Below, in pieces: positions 25,823-42,095 of a stretch of DNA of 64,000 nucleotides. A model generated the notes under the pieces. That model was given only the letters and a program-made list of their open reading frames with translations. It did not search any database and was not told where the DNA came from. The position numbers and the translations under genes are program-made. This stretch comes from Falsigemmobacter intermedius (GTDB lineage: Bacteria > Pseudomonadota > Alphaproteobacteria > Rhodobacterales > Rhodobacteraceae): assembly GCF_004054105.1 (NCBI RefSeq), contig NZ_SBLC01000008.1, positions 62,001 to 126,000 of the forward strand, in the 5' to 3' direction. Position 1 is the first letter of the stretch. The number at the start of each line of letters is the position of its first letter.

Positions 25823-28335
25823 TGAGCGCGCGGATCCTGAGGCTGCGGCGGTGGCTTGCACGGCTGGCCCTGCTGGGGCTGCTGGGGGCCGTTCTGGTGC
25901 TGCTGCTGCTGGGACGCGATGTGCGTGATGAGATCCAGAACCTTGCAAGGGCCAGTTCCGCCAATGCGCAATGGAGCCTTTCGCAGCCGGATATGGAGCT
26001 GTTGCAGCTGATCCAGGCGGCTCAGTCCCTGCGCATTGGGGATGGCAGCACGGCGGACCTGCGCCGCCGCTATGACATCTTTTACTCGCGCATCCGCCTG
26101 ATGGAGGTGATGCCCTTCTACCCCGAAGATCTCGATCTGCCGGAAATCCGCGGCGGGATCGAGGCCGCGCGGGCGTTTCTGTCGCGGACGGAAGCGCTCT
26201 TTGACGGAACCGACGCGGCGCTGACTGCCGCCGTTCCCGATATTCTGGCAGCAGCAGAGCAGCTGCGCCCGCGCCTGCGCGATCTGACGCTGCGCAGCCT
26301 GCAGCAGCGCACCATCCGTGGTGATGCGCAGCGCGAGACCCTGCGGGTCACCCTCGTGCGGCTGATCTCATCGAGTGCGGCGCTTCTGCTTGCGGTGATG
26401 CTGGTGGTTCTGGCCCTGGTGCGCATGGTCCGTCAGGCGCAGCTGCAAAACCGCCAGGTGCGCGCCGCCCATGCCAGGGTCCGCGCCATCATCACCGCCT
26501 CGCAGGACGCCATTCTGGTGCTGGATGCGGCGGGACGAATCGTCGATTCGAATGATGCGGCGCTGGTGCTGTTCGGGCTGCCGGCCGAGGCGCTGGAGGG
26601 GCTGCCGGTCTCGCGCTTTCTGGGCCCGGAGGAGGGCAGCAGCGATGCAGGGCCCCTGCCCGAACCCGGGGCCCGCCTGGTCCGGGTGCGCGGGCGGCGC
26701 GGCACTGGCGAGGGATTTCCGGCCGAATGCAGTCTGACCGCGATTGAAAGCGATACCGGCCCGCTCAGGATCTGCTTTCTGCGCGATATTTCAGACCGCC
26801 TTGCTGCCGAAGCCGCTTTGGTTGAGACGCGCGATCGCGCGCTTGCCGGTGAAAAGGCCAAGGATGAACTGCTGGCCGTGATGAGCCATGAGATGCGCAC
26901 GCCGCTCAATGGCATTCTGGGCACCCTTGATCTGATTGACGATGACCTGCCCGCAGCGCAGCGGCGTCAGTATGACCGGATCATCCGCAGCTCTGCTGAG
27001 CAGTTGTTGCGTCACGTCAATGATGTGCTGGAAATCGCACGCATGGATGCCTTCCGCACCCAGCTGCGCTGCGCGCCTTTTGACGCCTGTGCACTGATGC
27101 GCGACATCGCCCATGCCCAGCAGGGGGTCGCCGCGCGCGAGGGGAACCGCCTCGCGCTGGATCTGCGCGACGACAGCCTTGCGCGGGTGACCGGAGATGG
27201 CAACCGCGTGCATCAGGTTCTTCTCAACCTTGTCAGCAATGCGCTGAAATTCACCCGCGATGGACAGATCACGCTGAAAGCCTTTCGCAATGCCGAAGGC
27301 GATGCGGTCTTTGAGGTGCGCGACAGCGGCATCGGCATCGCGCCCGAAGATATGTCGCGCATCTTTGAGGAATTTGTCACCCTCAACACCGATTATAACC
27401 GCAAGGCTCAGGGCACCGGCTTGGGGCTTGCGATCTCACGCCGGCTGGCCACGCTGATGGGCGGGCGGCTTGAGGCCGAAAGCGCCCCCGGTCTTGGCAG
27501 CGTCTTCCGGCTGATCCTGCCCCTGCCGCCCGCAGAGCCGCATCTGCCCGCCCCTGCCCTGCCGCAGGACCGCTATGACGTCCGGCCGCTCTCGGTGCTG
27601 GTGGTTGAGGATAATCCGATCAACCGCTTCGTGGTCCGCTCGATGCTCGCGGCCGATGGCCACAGCGTGACCGAGGCAGAGACCGGCCATGAGGCCCTGG
27701 GGCTCTGCGCGCAGGAGGGGTTTGATCTGATCCTGATGGATATCTCCATGCCCGGCCTCGACGGGGTAGAGACGACCTGCCGCATCCGCGAGGCCGAAGG
27801 CCCCAATGCGACCACCCCGGTGGTGGCGCTGACCGCCCATGCACGGCCCGAGGATCTGCGCCGCTTTGCCGACAGTGGCATTGCCCGCAGCCTGACGAAG
27901 CCGCTGCGCCGACAGGCCCTGCGCGAATTGCTGCGTGATTATGGACCGCGACAAACGCCGACCGTCACAGATGATCAGCCGGCGCGGGTCCTGATTGATG
28001 ACGCCACCGTGCGGGAGATGGCCGGAGCGCTTGGACGCGATGTCTATACCAGCCTGAAGGCGCGGTTTGAGGCAGAGCTGACCGAGGGGCTGCGGCTTCT
28101 TACCTCGCAGCCACAGCGCACGGGCGCTGAGATGGCCGCCACCGCCCATAAGCTTGCCGGTGCGGCGGCTGTCTTTGGTCTGAGTGCACTGCGCGCAGAG
28201 CTTGTGGCGCTTGAGGATCTGGCCTCAACCGATGAGGCCGGAGTGCCTGACACCACCCTGCGAAATATCGGGCGTCTGGCGGCGCAGAGCCTTCAGGCGC
28301 TGGCGGCCCTGGAGGACGAAGACGAGGCGGCCTGA
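25822..28335 (+). CDS. Hybrid sensor histidine kinase (PAS-HisKA-HATPase-REC-HPt)
   Basis: 837 residues. Two membrane segments (about 15-30 and 181-202) bracket a periplasmic domain. Then come a PAS domain (about 218-340), HisKA with His356 in SHEMRTPLNG, a HATPase domain (NLVSNALKF, DSGIGI, GTGLGLAI), a receiver with Asp640 (LMDISMPG) and Lys in SLTKPL, and an HPt domain with His776 (AHKLAGAAAVFG). It is thus a complete phosphorelay in one chain, lacking only the output regulator, which is not next to it. ATG 25822 overlaps the previous stop. The signal is unknown; the coupled Mo-fold protein is the likely periplasmic sensing partner. Confidence 0.94.
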   Translation: MSARILRLRRWLARLALLGLLGAVLVLLLLGRDVRDEIQNLARASSANAQWSLSQPDMELLQLIQAAQSLRIGDGSTADLRRRYDIFYSRIRLMEVMPFYPEDLDLPEIRGGIEAARAFLSRTEALFDGTDAALTAAVPDILAAAEQLRPRLRDLTLRSLQQRTIRGDAQRETLRVTLVRLISSSAALLLAVMLVVLALVRMVRQAQLQNRQVRAAHARVRAIITASQDAILVLDAAGRIVDSNDAALVLFGLPAEALEGLPVSRFLGPEEGSSDAGPLPEPGARLVRVRGRRGTGEGFPAECSLTAIESDTGPLRICFLRDISDRLAAEAALVETRDRALAGEKAKDELLAVMSHEMRTPLNGILGTLDLIDDDLPAAQRRQYDRIIRSSAEQLLRHVNDVLEIARMDAFRTQLRCAPFDACALMRDIAHAQQGVAAREGNRLALDLRDDSLARVTGDGNRVHQVLLNLVSNALKFTRDGQITLKAFRNAEGDAVFEVRDSGIGIAPEDMSRIFEEFVTLNTDYNRKAQGTGLGLAISRRLATLMGGRLEAESAPGLGSVFRLILPLPPAEPHLPAPALPQDRYDVRPLSVLVVEDNPINRFVVRSMLAADGHSVTEAETGHEALGLCAQEGFDLILMDISMPGLDGVETTCRIREAEGPNATTPVVALTAHARPEDLRRFADSGIARSLTKPLRRQALRELLRDYGPRQTPTVTDDQPARVLIDDATVREMAGALGRDVYTSLKARFEAELTEGLRLLTSQPQRTGAEMAATAHKLAGAAAVFGLSALRAELVALEDLASTDEAGVPDTTLRNIGRLAAQSLQALAALEDEDEAA

Positions 28336-28394
28336 GCGCCGCCCCGATCGGCTGACTGCGACTGAGTATCGGAACTATCCCGACCGGCAGCGCC

Positions 28395-28763
28395 TCAGGC
28401 GCGGCGCAGGCCCAGCCTTGACCCCATCAGCAGGCCGACAACCGCCCCTGCCCCGGCGCCGATTGCGGCGCCGATGATATCGGCAAACCAGTCGTTCAGC
28501 TCCATGCTGCGACCGACGAAAGGCTGGATGACTTCGATCAGCCCGCCATAGACCGCGATCACCAAGATCGTCGCCGCCCACCAGCGCGGGCGCACCACGG
28601 TGACCGGAAAGGCCAGAGAGCCGAAGGCAAGGGCATGGTAGATTTTGTCACTGACCTGCATCCCGGGCAGGCCCGAGACCGGCGCAAGGGTCACGACCGC
28701 GATCACCAGGGTGAGAAATGCGCTCACCCCAAGGGCGATCAGAAGAGCCATGCGATGTGTCAT
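28395..28763 (-). CDS. VanZ-like family membrane protein
   Basis: 122 residues with four hydrophobic segments: ALLIALGVSAFLTLVIAVV, LAFGSLAFPVTVV, WWAATILVIAVYGGLIEVIQ and a Gly/Ala-rich last one. The VanZ-type sequence DKIYHALAFGSLA and ELNDWFADIIGAAIGA is clear. Despite the name, a role in glycopeptide resistance is not implied; the function in Proteobacteria is unknown. The start at 28763 is chosen to keep the N-terminus conserved and avoid overlap with the rpoC terminator. It reads in the same direction as rpoC, after that terminator. Confidence 0.82.
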   Translation of the reverse strand: MTHRMALLIALGVSAFLTLVIAVVTLAPVSGLPGMQVSDKIYHALAFGSLAFPVTVVRPRWWAATILVIAVYGGLIEVIQPFVGRSMELNDWFADIIGAAIGAGAGAVVGLLMGSRLGLRRA

Positions 28764-28861
28764 AAGGTTCAGTGCCGTGTTGTCCCTTAATTGGCAAGCC
28801 TGCGACGCGGCGCTCAAGCGGCTGTGAAGTGAAGAGCCCCGCAAAGGGTCTCCCCAAAAGA

Positions 28862-28890
28862 GGAAAGCCCCGGCAGGGCCGGGGCTTTCC
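28862..28890 (-). terminator. Terminator after rpoC
   Basis: Perfect 13-bp stem GGAAAGCCCCGGC (28862-28874) with its complement at 28878-28890. On the minus strand it runs into TCTTTT. It ends the secE-to-rpoC transcription block. Confidence 0.85.
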
Positions 28891-28905
28891 GTCAGATCAT
28901 AAAGA

Positions 28906-33108
<4,203 letters not shown>

Positions 33109-33157
33109 CTTGAATCCTTAATTAAGGGAAGGGGGAAAGCTGAGGGCGCGAACGCCC

Positions 33158-37291
<4,134 letters not shown>

Positions 37292-37466
37292 GCTCGTGGT
37301 CACCTTTCGTCATCACGACGCGCCAACCCGTCGGGCCACGGGGGGAACGCCTTTCGAACGCGGATATCGCGGATTCCATGCCTGCCCGCCGTCCCACCGG
37401 CGAACTCCCGAATCCGGACCTCTCCGGAAGGAGGCATTCAGAAATGCACCCTTCGAGACAGGTCGA

Positions 37467-37496
37467 GCCGGACCCGGGAGATACCCCGGATCCGGC
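37467..37496 (-). promoter_or_regulatory. Stable hairpin in the rplL-rpoB linker
   Basis: Minus-strand RNA can form a 12-bp stem (37496-37485 with 37478-37467) with one G-U pair and a six-base loop. No U run follows, so it is more likely a processing site or partial attenuator than a full terminator. Ribosomal protein and polymerase genes commonly need different expression levels. Confidence 0.65.
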
Positions 37497-37538
37497 CTGG
37501 AAGATAGTGTCAGAATGCCTCAGGCATTCAGATCACAA

Positions 37539-37916
37539 TCACTTCAGCTCGATTTTAGCGCCAGCTTCTTCGAGTTTCTTTTTCATGGCTTCAGCGTCAG
37601 CTTTCGAAGCGCCTTCTTTGACTTTGCCGCCAGCTTCGACGAGGTCTTTGGCTTCTTTCAGGCCCAGGCCGGTGATGGCGCGGACTTCTTTGATGACGTT
37701 GATTTTGTTCGCGCCGGCGTCGGTCAGGACGACGTCGAACTCGGTTTTCTCTTCTGCAGCTTCAGCAGCGCCACCAGCAGCCGGGCCAGCAACCATGACT
37801 GCGCCACCGGCAGCCGGCTCGATGCCGTACTCGTCTTTCAGGATGGTTTTCAGTTCCTGAGCTTGCAGGAGGGTCAGACCGACGATTTGTTCGGCAAGTG
37901 CTTTAAGATCAGCCAT
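37539..37916 (-). CDS. rplL: 50S ribosomal protein L7/L12
   Basis: 125-residue stalk protein. N-terminal dimerisation helices ([27 protein letters not shown]) are followed by an Ala/Gly/Pro hinge, then the C-terminal factor-binding domain with [38 protein letters not shown]. It recruits translation GTPases. The start at 37916 matches the family. It follows rplJ by 74 bases; many copies per ribosome explain a need for high output. Confidence 0.98.
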   Translation of the reverse strand: MADLKALAEQIVGLTLLQAQELKTILKDEYGIEPAAGGAVMVAGPAAGGAAEAAEEKTEFDVVLTDAGANKINVIKEVRAITGLGLKEAKDLVEAGGKVKEGASKADAEAMKKKLEEAGAKIELK

Positions 37917-37990
37917 TTTTAGCTTCCTAGATATATAGATGGGTGTTCCGGCGACGTGTCATCCACGCCGAAGGCACGAGAGGGGTTGGC

Positions 37991-38506
37991 TCAGGCAGCC
38001 GCTTTTTCCTCAATGGTCTTGAGGATGCCAGCGATGTTCGCCGCAGGCGCGCCGATCGCACCAGCGATGTTGGCAGCAGGTGCACCGATGCACGAAACGA
38101 TCTGAGCGATGAGCTCTTCACGCGACGGCATAGCTGCAACGGCTTTAACACCAGCCTGGTCGAGAACCGTTTCGCCCATTGCACCGCCGAGAATCACGAA
38201 CTTGTCGTTTTTCTTGGCATATGCTTCGCAGACCTTCGCCGCAGCGACCGGGTCTTCCGAATAAGCGAAAGCAGTCATACCCTTGAGCAGAGTGGCCATA
38301 CCCGCTTGGGGTTTGCCTTCAAGGGCGATCTGAGCGAGCTTGTTCTTGGCGACGCGTACACCACCGCCCACGGAACGCATGTCCGCGCGCAGGGCCTGCA
38401 TCTGAGCAACCGTCATGCCTTCGTAGTGGGCAACCACTACGACGCCAGAGCTTGCGAAGATCTGGCCGAGGTCCTCAACCAGTTGTTCTTTCTGGGCTCT
38501 ATCCAC
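37991..38506 (-). CDS. rplJ: 50S ribosomal protein L10
   Basis: 171 residues, anchors L7/L12 to the ribosome and, with it, usually represses its own mRNA. Start is GTG ([17 protein letters not shown]), with TTGGAG a little upstream; the same N-terminus in relatives supports it. The C-terminus has a duplicated [10 protein letters not shown] pair, a normal trait of alphaproteobacterial L10 rather than an anomaly. About 250 bases of structured leader precede it. Confidence 0.98.
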   Translation of the reverse strand: MDRAQKEQLVEDLGQIFASSGVVVVAHYEGMTVAQMQALRADMRSVGGGVRVAKNKLAQIALEGKPQAGMATLLKGMTAFAYSEDPVAAAKVCEAYAKKNDKFVILGGAMGETVLDQAGVKAVAAMPSREELIAQIVSCIGAPAANIAGAIGAPAANIAGILKTIEEKAAA

Positions 38507-38756
38507 AGGTTTACTCCAAGTTTGGGGATTTCTCCCCGGCTCGTTTTCGCCACCACCTTTGTGGGATGGCAGCGGTCGGGTCCGTGAGGGTCCCGGTCAG
38601 ATCACCCGAGGCAAGGCCTCCGGCTCCGTTCCCGTTTCCCATCTCAGGAAGGACATTAAGCGTATGGGTCATACGCACCCTCCGTCTCGGACAGGACGGG
38701 GCGTTTCCGCCCCGTCTCCCTGAACTCTTGCGAGTCAGGAATTCTTTTGCCGTGAC
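38507..38756 (-). promoter_or_regulatory. L10 leader, candidate autoregulatory RNA
   Basis: Structured gap between rplA and rplJ. On the minus strand a 9-bp stem with a GAAA tetraloop (38716-38695) is followed by GC-rich helices and GGGGAGAAATCCCC just before the rplJ ribosome site. In many bacteria L10(L12)4 binds this leader. The assignment rests on position and visible hairpins. Confidence 0.6.
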
Positions 38757-39452
38757 TTACTTCGAAGTCGAGGCGAGGTCAACGCTTACGCCCGGACCCA
38801 TGGTCGAAGCAAGCGAGACTTTTTTCAGGTAGGTGCCTTTTGCGCCGGCCGGTTTCGCTTTGACAACTGCGTCCACGAAGGCGCGGATGTTTTCTGCGAG
38901 TTTGTCAGCCTCGAACGAGACTTTGCCAACGCCGCCGTGGATGATACCGGCTTTTTCGACTTTGAACTGCACTTCGCCGCCTTTAGCGTTCGAAACTGCG
39001 GTTGCAACGTCCATGGTCACGGTACCGACCTTCGGGTTCGGCATCAGGTTGCGCGGGCCGAGGATTTTGCCCAGGCGGCCAACCAGCGGCATCATGTCCG
39101 GGGTCGCGATGCAGCGATCGAACTCGATGACACCTTTCTGGATGGTCTCCAGCAGGTCCTCTGCGCCAACGATGTCTGCGCCGGCTGCTTTAGCTTCATC
39201 AGCTTTGGCGCCACGGGCGAAAACAGCGACGCGCACGGTTTTACCGGTGCCGTTCGGCAGACCAACAACGCCGCGGACCATCTGGTCTGCGTGACGCGGG
39301 TCAACGCCGAGGTTCAGCGAGATTTCGACGGTTTCGTCGAATTTCGCCGAAGCGGCTTTCTTGATCAGTTCAACGGCTTCTTCAACGGTGACGTTGGCTT
39401 TGCCTTCAAACAGAGCGCGGGCGGCAGCGGTGCGTTTTGCAACTTTGGTCAT
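38757..39452 (-). CDS. rplA: 50S ribosomal protein L1
   Basis: 231-residue rRNA-binding protein of the L1 stalk. The start [12 protein letters not shown], the RNA-binding surface around VRVAVFARG, and the signature [16 protein letters not shown] are present. ATG 39452 is used; ten upstream codons overlap rplK and are not part of it. It lies five bases after rplK in the classic rplK-rplA pair. Confidence 0.98.
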   Translation of the reverse strand: MTKVAKRTAAARALFEGKANVTVEEAVELIKKAASAKFDETVEISLNLGVDPRHADQMVRGVVGLPNGTGKTVRVAVFARGAKADEAKAAGADIVGAEDLLETIQKGVIEFDRCIATPDMMPLVGRLGKILGPRNLMPNPKVGTVTMDVATAVSNAKGGEVQFKVEKAGIIHGGVGKVSFEADKLAENIRAFVDAVVKAKPAGAKGTYLKKVSLASTMGPGVSVDLASTSK

Positions 39453-39457
39453 TACAA

Positions 39458-39910
39458 TCAGCCCTTCACTTCGATGCCGCACGACTTGGCGGAGCCAACG
39501 ATGATCTGCATTGCTGCTTCGATATCGTTTGCCGACAGGTCTTTCATTTTTTGCTCAGCGATCGCACGGACCTGAGCAACGGTGACGGTGCCCTGAACGT
39601 GACGGCCCGGCTTCGGCGAACCCTGCATACGGGCGCGCTTGCCCTGCGGCTTCAGACCAGCTGCTTTTTTCAGCAGGAAGGAGGCCGGCGGGGTTTTCAG
39701 CTCAAGCGTGAACGACTTGTCTGCAAAGTAAGTGATGACGACCGGAGTCGGTGCGCCCGGCTCGATGTCGGCCGTCTTGGCGTTGAATTCTTTCACGAAC
39801 GCCATGATGTTCAGGCCGCGCTGACCCAGCGCCGGACCGACCGGCGGCGACGGGTTGGCTTGCTGAGCCTTCACCTGCAGCTTCAGCTGCCCCATAATCT
39901 TCTTGGCCAT
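39458..39910 (-). CDS. rplK: 50S ribosomal protein L11
   Basis: 150 residues, full length: N-terminal domain with the Pro-rich [27 protein letters not shown] (binding site of thiostrepton-like ligands), then the RNA-binding domain ending [12 protein letters not shown]. It is part of the GTPase-associated centre and is required for the stringent response by RelA. AAGGAGAGG precedes the start. Confidence 0.98.
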   Translation of the reverse strand: MAKKIMGQLKLQVKAQQANPSPPVGPALGQRGLNIMAFVKEFNAKTADIEPGAPTPVVITYFADKSFTLELKTPPASFLLKKAAGLKPQGKRARMQGSPKPGRHVQGTVTVAQVRAIAEQKMKDLSANDIEAAMQIIVGSAKSCGIEVKG

Positions 39911-40004
39911 CTGGCCCTCTCCTTATCACTGTGCTGCAGGATTATCCGGCAGCAAGTTTAGCGGTCGGGCGGCCCGGATCTCTCCGTCCGCCTCCCGCGC
40001 ATCC

Positions 40005-40541
40005 TCAGATCACCTTGGTGACCTGAGTGAATTCCAGCTCAACCGGGGTCGCCCGGCCGAAGATCGAGACGGTCACTTTCAGACGCGAAGCGGCCTCATC
40101 GACCTCCTCGACCATACCGTCGAAGCCCTCAAACGGACCCTCGTTCACTTTGACGCGCTCGCCGACCTCAAAGCGGATCAGGTTGCGCGGAGCGACCTCA
40201 CCCACCGTCTCGGTGCGGTTCAGCATCCCGTTCACTTCCTCATCCCGCATCGGCATCGGGCGGCCCTGCGGACCCAGGAACCCGGTGACGCGGTTGATCG
40301 AGGTGATCAGGTGATAACCACGGTTCGACATCTCCATGTGCACCAGCACATAGCCCGGCATGAAGCGACGCTCAGAAGTCACTTTCTTGCCGCGACGAAT
40401 CTCGATCACCTCTTCCGTGGGGACCAGAACTTCGTCAATTTCATCCTGCAGACCGGCGTCCGCAACGGCGGTACGAATCTGTTCGGCGACCTTTTTCTCG
40501 AAGTTCGAGAGGACGCTCACCGAATACCAGCGCTTTGCCAT
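40005..40541 (-). CDS. nusG: Transcription termination/antitermination factor NusG
   Basis: 178 residues. The NGN domain (MAKRWYSVSVLSNFEKKVAEQI) binds RNA polymerase; the KOW domain near the end has GERVKVNEGPFEGFDGMVEEVD. It links polymerase with Rho or the ribosome. ATG 40541 is used. It lies between secE and rplK, the usual place. Confidence 0.98.
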   Translation of the reverse strand: MAKRWYSVSVLSNFEKKVAEQIRTAVADAGLQDEIDEVLVPTEEVIEIRRGKKVTSERRFMPGYVLVHMEMSNRGYHLITSINRVTGFLGPQGRPMPMRDEEVNGMLNRTETVGEVAPRNLIRFEVGERVKVNEGPFEGFDGMVEEVDEAASRLKVTVSIFGRATPVELEFTQVTKVI

Positions 40542-40619
40542 GCGTGTCACCTGTCGCTAAATCCGGAAGTCCGGAGTTTGGTCATTCTCAGCCCTGATGG
40601 CTCTTTCGGGAACAAAACC

Positions 40620-40650
40620 GCGGCGCGCAGGCGAATCGCTCGCACGCCGC
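40620..40650 (-). other. Hairpin in the secE-nusG linker
   Basis: GCGGCG at 40620-40625 pairs with CGCCGC at 40645-40650, with more pairing possible inside. No T run is present; it may be an mRNA stability or processing structure. Confidence 0.4.
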
Positions 40651-40709
40651 TGTCCGGAAGTTCCGGCCCCTTCTATCGAAGCAGAGGCCTGATCGCAAGC
40701 CGTTCCGGC

Positions 40710-40907
40710 TCAGGAAAACAGGCCCAGAAGCGCACGCAGCCCGAGGTTGATACCACTGTCGACCATGAAGAAAAACACAGCCGCGATGGTGGCCAGGATA
40801 AAGACCATAACGGTCGTCAGCGTGACTTCACGACGGTTCGGCCAATGGATCTTGCCGATCTCGTTGCGGGTCTGCTGAATAAACTGTGCCGGGTTGGTCT
40901 TCGCCAT
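40710..40907 (-). CDS. secE: Preprotein translocase subunit SecE
   Basis: 65 residues, the short one-membrane-segment SecE of Alphaproteobacteria. The conserved amphipathic helix FIQQTRNEIGKIHWPNRREV precedes the membrane helix (about residues 33-55). It clamps SecY. ATG 40907 has AGAGGC upstream. The gene leads the nusG-rpl-rpo block; upstream is a dehydrogenase, not the usual tRNA-Trp. Confidence 0.96.
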   Translation of the reverse strand: MAKTNPAQFIQQTRNEIGKIHWPNRREVTLTTVMVFILATIAAVFFFMVDSGINLGLRALLGLFS

Positions 40908-40978
40908 GATCTGCCTCTGGTGTCCGCAATAAGGCCAGATAGGCCGAAGACGCGGCAAATTCAAGCGAAGACCCCGCT

Positions 40979-41812
40979 TCAGCCCTTTGCAATCACCCAG
41001 TCGAGTGCCCCAACGGGCAGCAGACGGCGGCAGATCGCCATGATCCAGGTTGGCGTGGTGACAAAATACCGCGCGCGGGGCCGCGCAGATTCGGCGGCAT
41101 GAATAAGCGCCTTCGTCACATCTGACGCCGGACGCTCAAAAGCATCCTTCTGCGCCCCCTCTGCCAGATAAAGCCGTGCGACCAGCTCGCGCTCATACTC
41201 TGCCGCCCGGACGGAGGACCGCCAGTCTATCCAGCGCTCAAACCCCGGGATCTGATTGACCCGAAACCGGCTCGTCACCGGCCCCGGCTCGATCAGGCTC
41301 ACCCGGATCGGCTCACCGCGCATCTCCAGCCGCAGCACATCCGTCAGCCCCTCCAGCGCATGTTTGGAGGCCACATAGGCCCCCCGCCAGCGCCGCGGCA
41401 CAAAGCCCAGAACCGAGGAGACCGTCACAATCCGCCCGCCCCCTGCCGCCCGCATCAAAGGAATAACCGCCCGCGTCAGCTCATGAGTGCCGAAAACATT
41501 GGTGGCAAAGACCTCCTCAAGCGCCCCGCGCGGCAGATCCTCAACCGCACCCGGTATGGCAAAACCGGCATTGTTATAAAGCACATCCACCCGCCCGCCG
41601 GTGCGCGCGCCCACCTCACCAATCGCCGCGGCAATACTTTCAGATCTGGCAATATCGAGCACAAAGCTCTCAAAGCCTTCCGCCTGCAGCCGCGCCACAT
41701 CCGCCTCGCGCCGACAGGTCGCCAGCACCCGCCATCCCCGCGCCCGCATCGCCCGCGCGCCGTCATAGCCAATACCCGAGGAGGCCCCGGTGATCAGAAT
41801 AACACGCTCCAT
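40979..41812 (-). CDS. Short-chain dehydrogenase/reductase
   Basis: 277-residue classical SDR with NAD(P)-binding TGASSGIG near the N-terminus, NNAG in the middle, and the catalytic Ser (VSSVLG) and YVASKHA (Tyr-x-x-x-Lys). The C-terminus has extra hydrophobic residues (TTPTWIMAICRRLLPVGALDW), as in membrane-associated SDRs. Substrate unknown. The start at 41812 is fixed by MERVILITGASSGIG. It lies 71 bases upstream of secE on the same strand; co-transcription cannot be excluded. Confidence 0.9.
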   Translation of the reverse strand: MERVILITGASSGIGYDGARAMRARGWRVLATCRREADVARLQAEGFESFVLDIARSESIAAAIGEVGARTGGRVDVLYNNAGFAIPGAVEDLPRGALEEVFATNVFGTHELTRAVIPLMRAAGGGRIVTVSSVLGFVPRRWRGAYVASKHALEGLTDVLRLEMRGEPIRVSLIEPGPVTSRFRVNQIPGFERWIDWRSSVRAAEYERELVARLYLAEGAQKDAFERPASDVTKALIHAAESARPRARYFVTTPTWIMAICRRLLPVGALDWVIAKG

Positions 41813-41876
41813 CCGCGTCCCCCGCTGCTGCCTCCCGCCGCTATGCCACCCTGCCCGCCCCCCTGAAAGCCCCGAC

Positions 41877-41920
41877 TTTGGCTTTTTCCAAATACTCCGC
41901 GGTCCGGGGCAGCGCCCCGG
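41877..41920 (+). repeat. Dispersed intergenic element, copy C
   Basis: Core TTTGGCTTTTTCCAAATACT then TCCGCGGT and a hairpin CCGGGGC-AGC-GCCCCGG (41904-41910 with 41914-41920). It lies between the divergent SDR and metH genes. Same family as copies at 4301, 22672 and 49648. Confidence 0.8.
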
Positions 41921-41993
41921 CGCTCCGCCACTCAGCGCCCCCCCTGCCTCCACAGGTCAGGCAATCTCCCACACCAGCCCTCTGAATGAGCAG

Positions 41994-42023
41994 AATTCAT
42001 ATAAACGTTGTGATCTATGAATT
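41994..42023. promoter_or_regulatory. Inverted repeat upstream of methionine synthase
   Basis: AATTCATA (41994-42001) and TATGAATT (42016-42023) are perfect complements, with centres about two helical turns apart, in an AT-rich stretch 70-100 bases before the methionine synthase start. Probable operator of a dimeric regulator. I do not see a SAM-II or SAH riboswitch in this gap. Confidence 0.5.
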
Positions 42024-42095
42024 TCACATTCAGCCGCCTCTGGCCTATATGCATGAAGGACCAGGCCCGGCCTCTGACTTGCTGCAAGGTGATCC

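Noticed and set aside
37991..38506. Duplicated [10 protein letters not shown] in ribosomal protein L10
   Set aside because: Seen in relatives of this lineage; a family trait rather than a new duplication.
41920..42095. Possible SAM-II or SAH riboswitch before methionine synthase
   Set aside because: I looked for the characteristic GC-rich pseudoknot or the SAH pattern and did not find it; only a DNA-type palindrome is clear.
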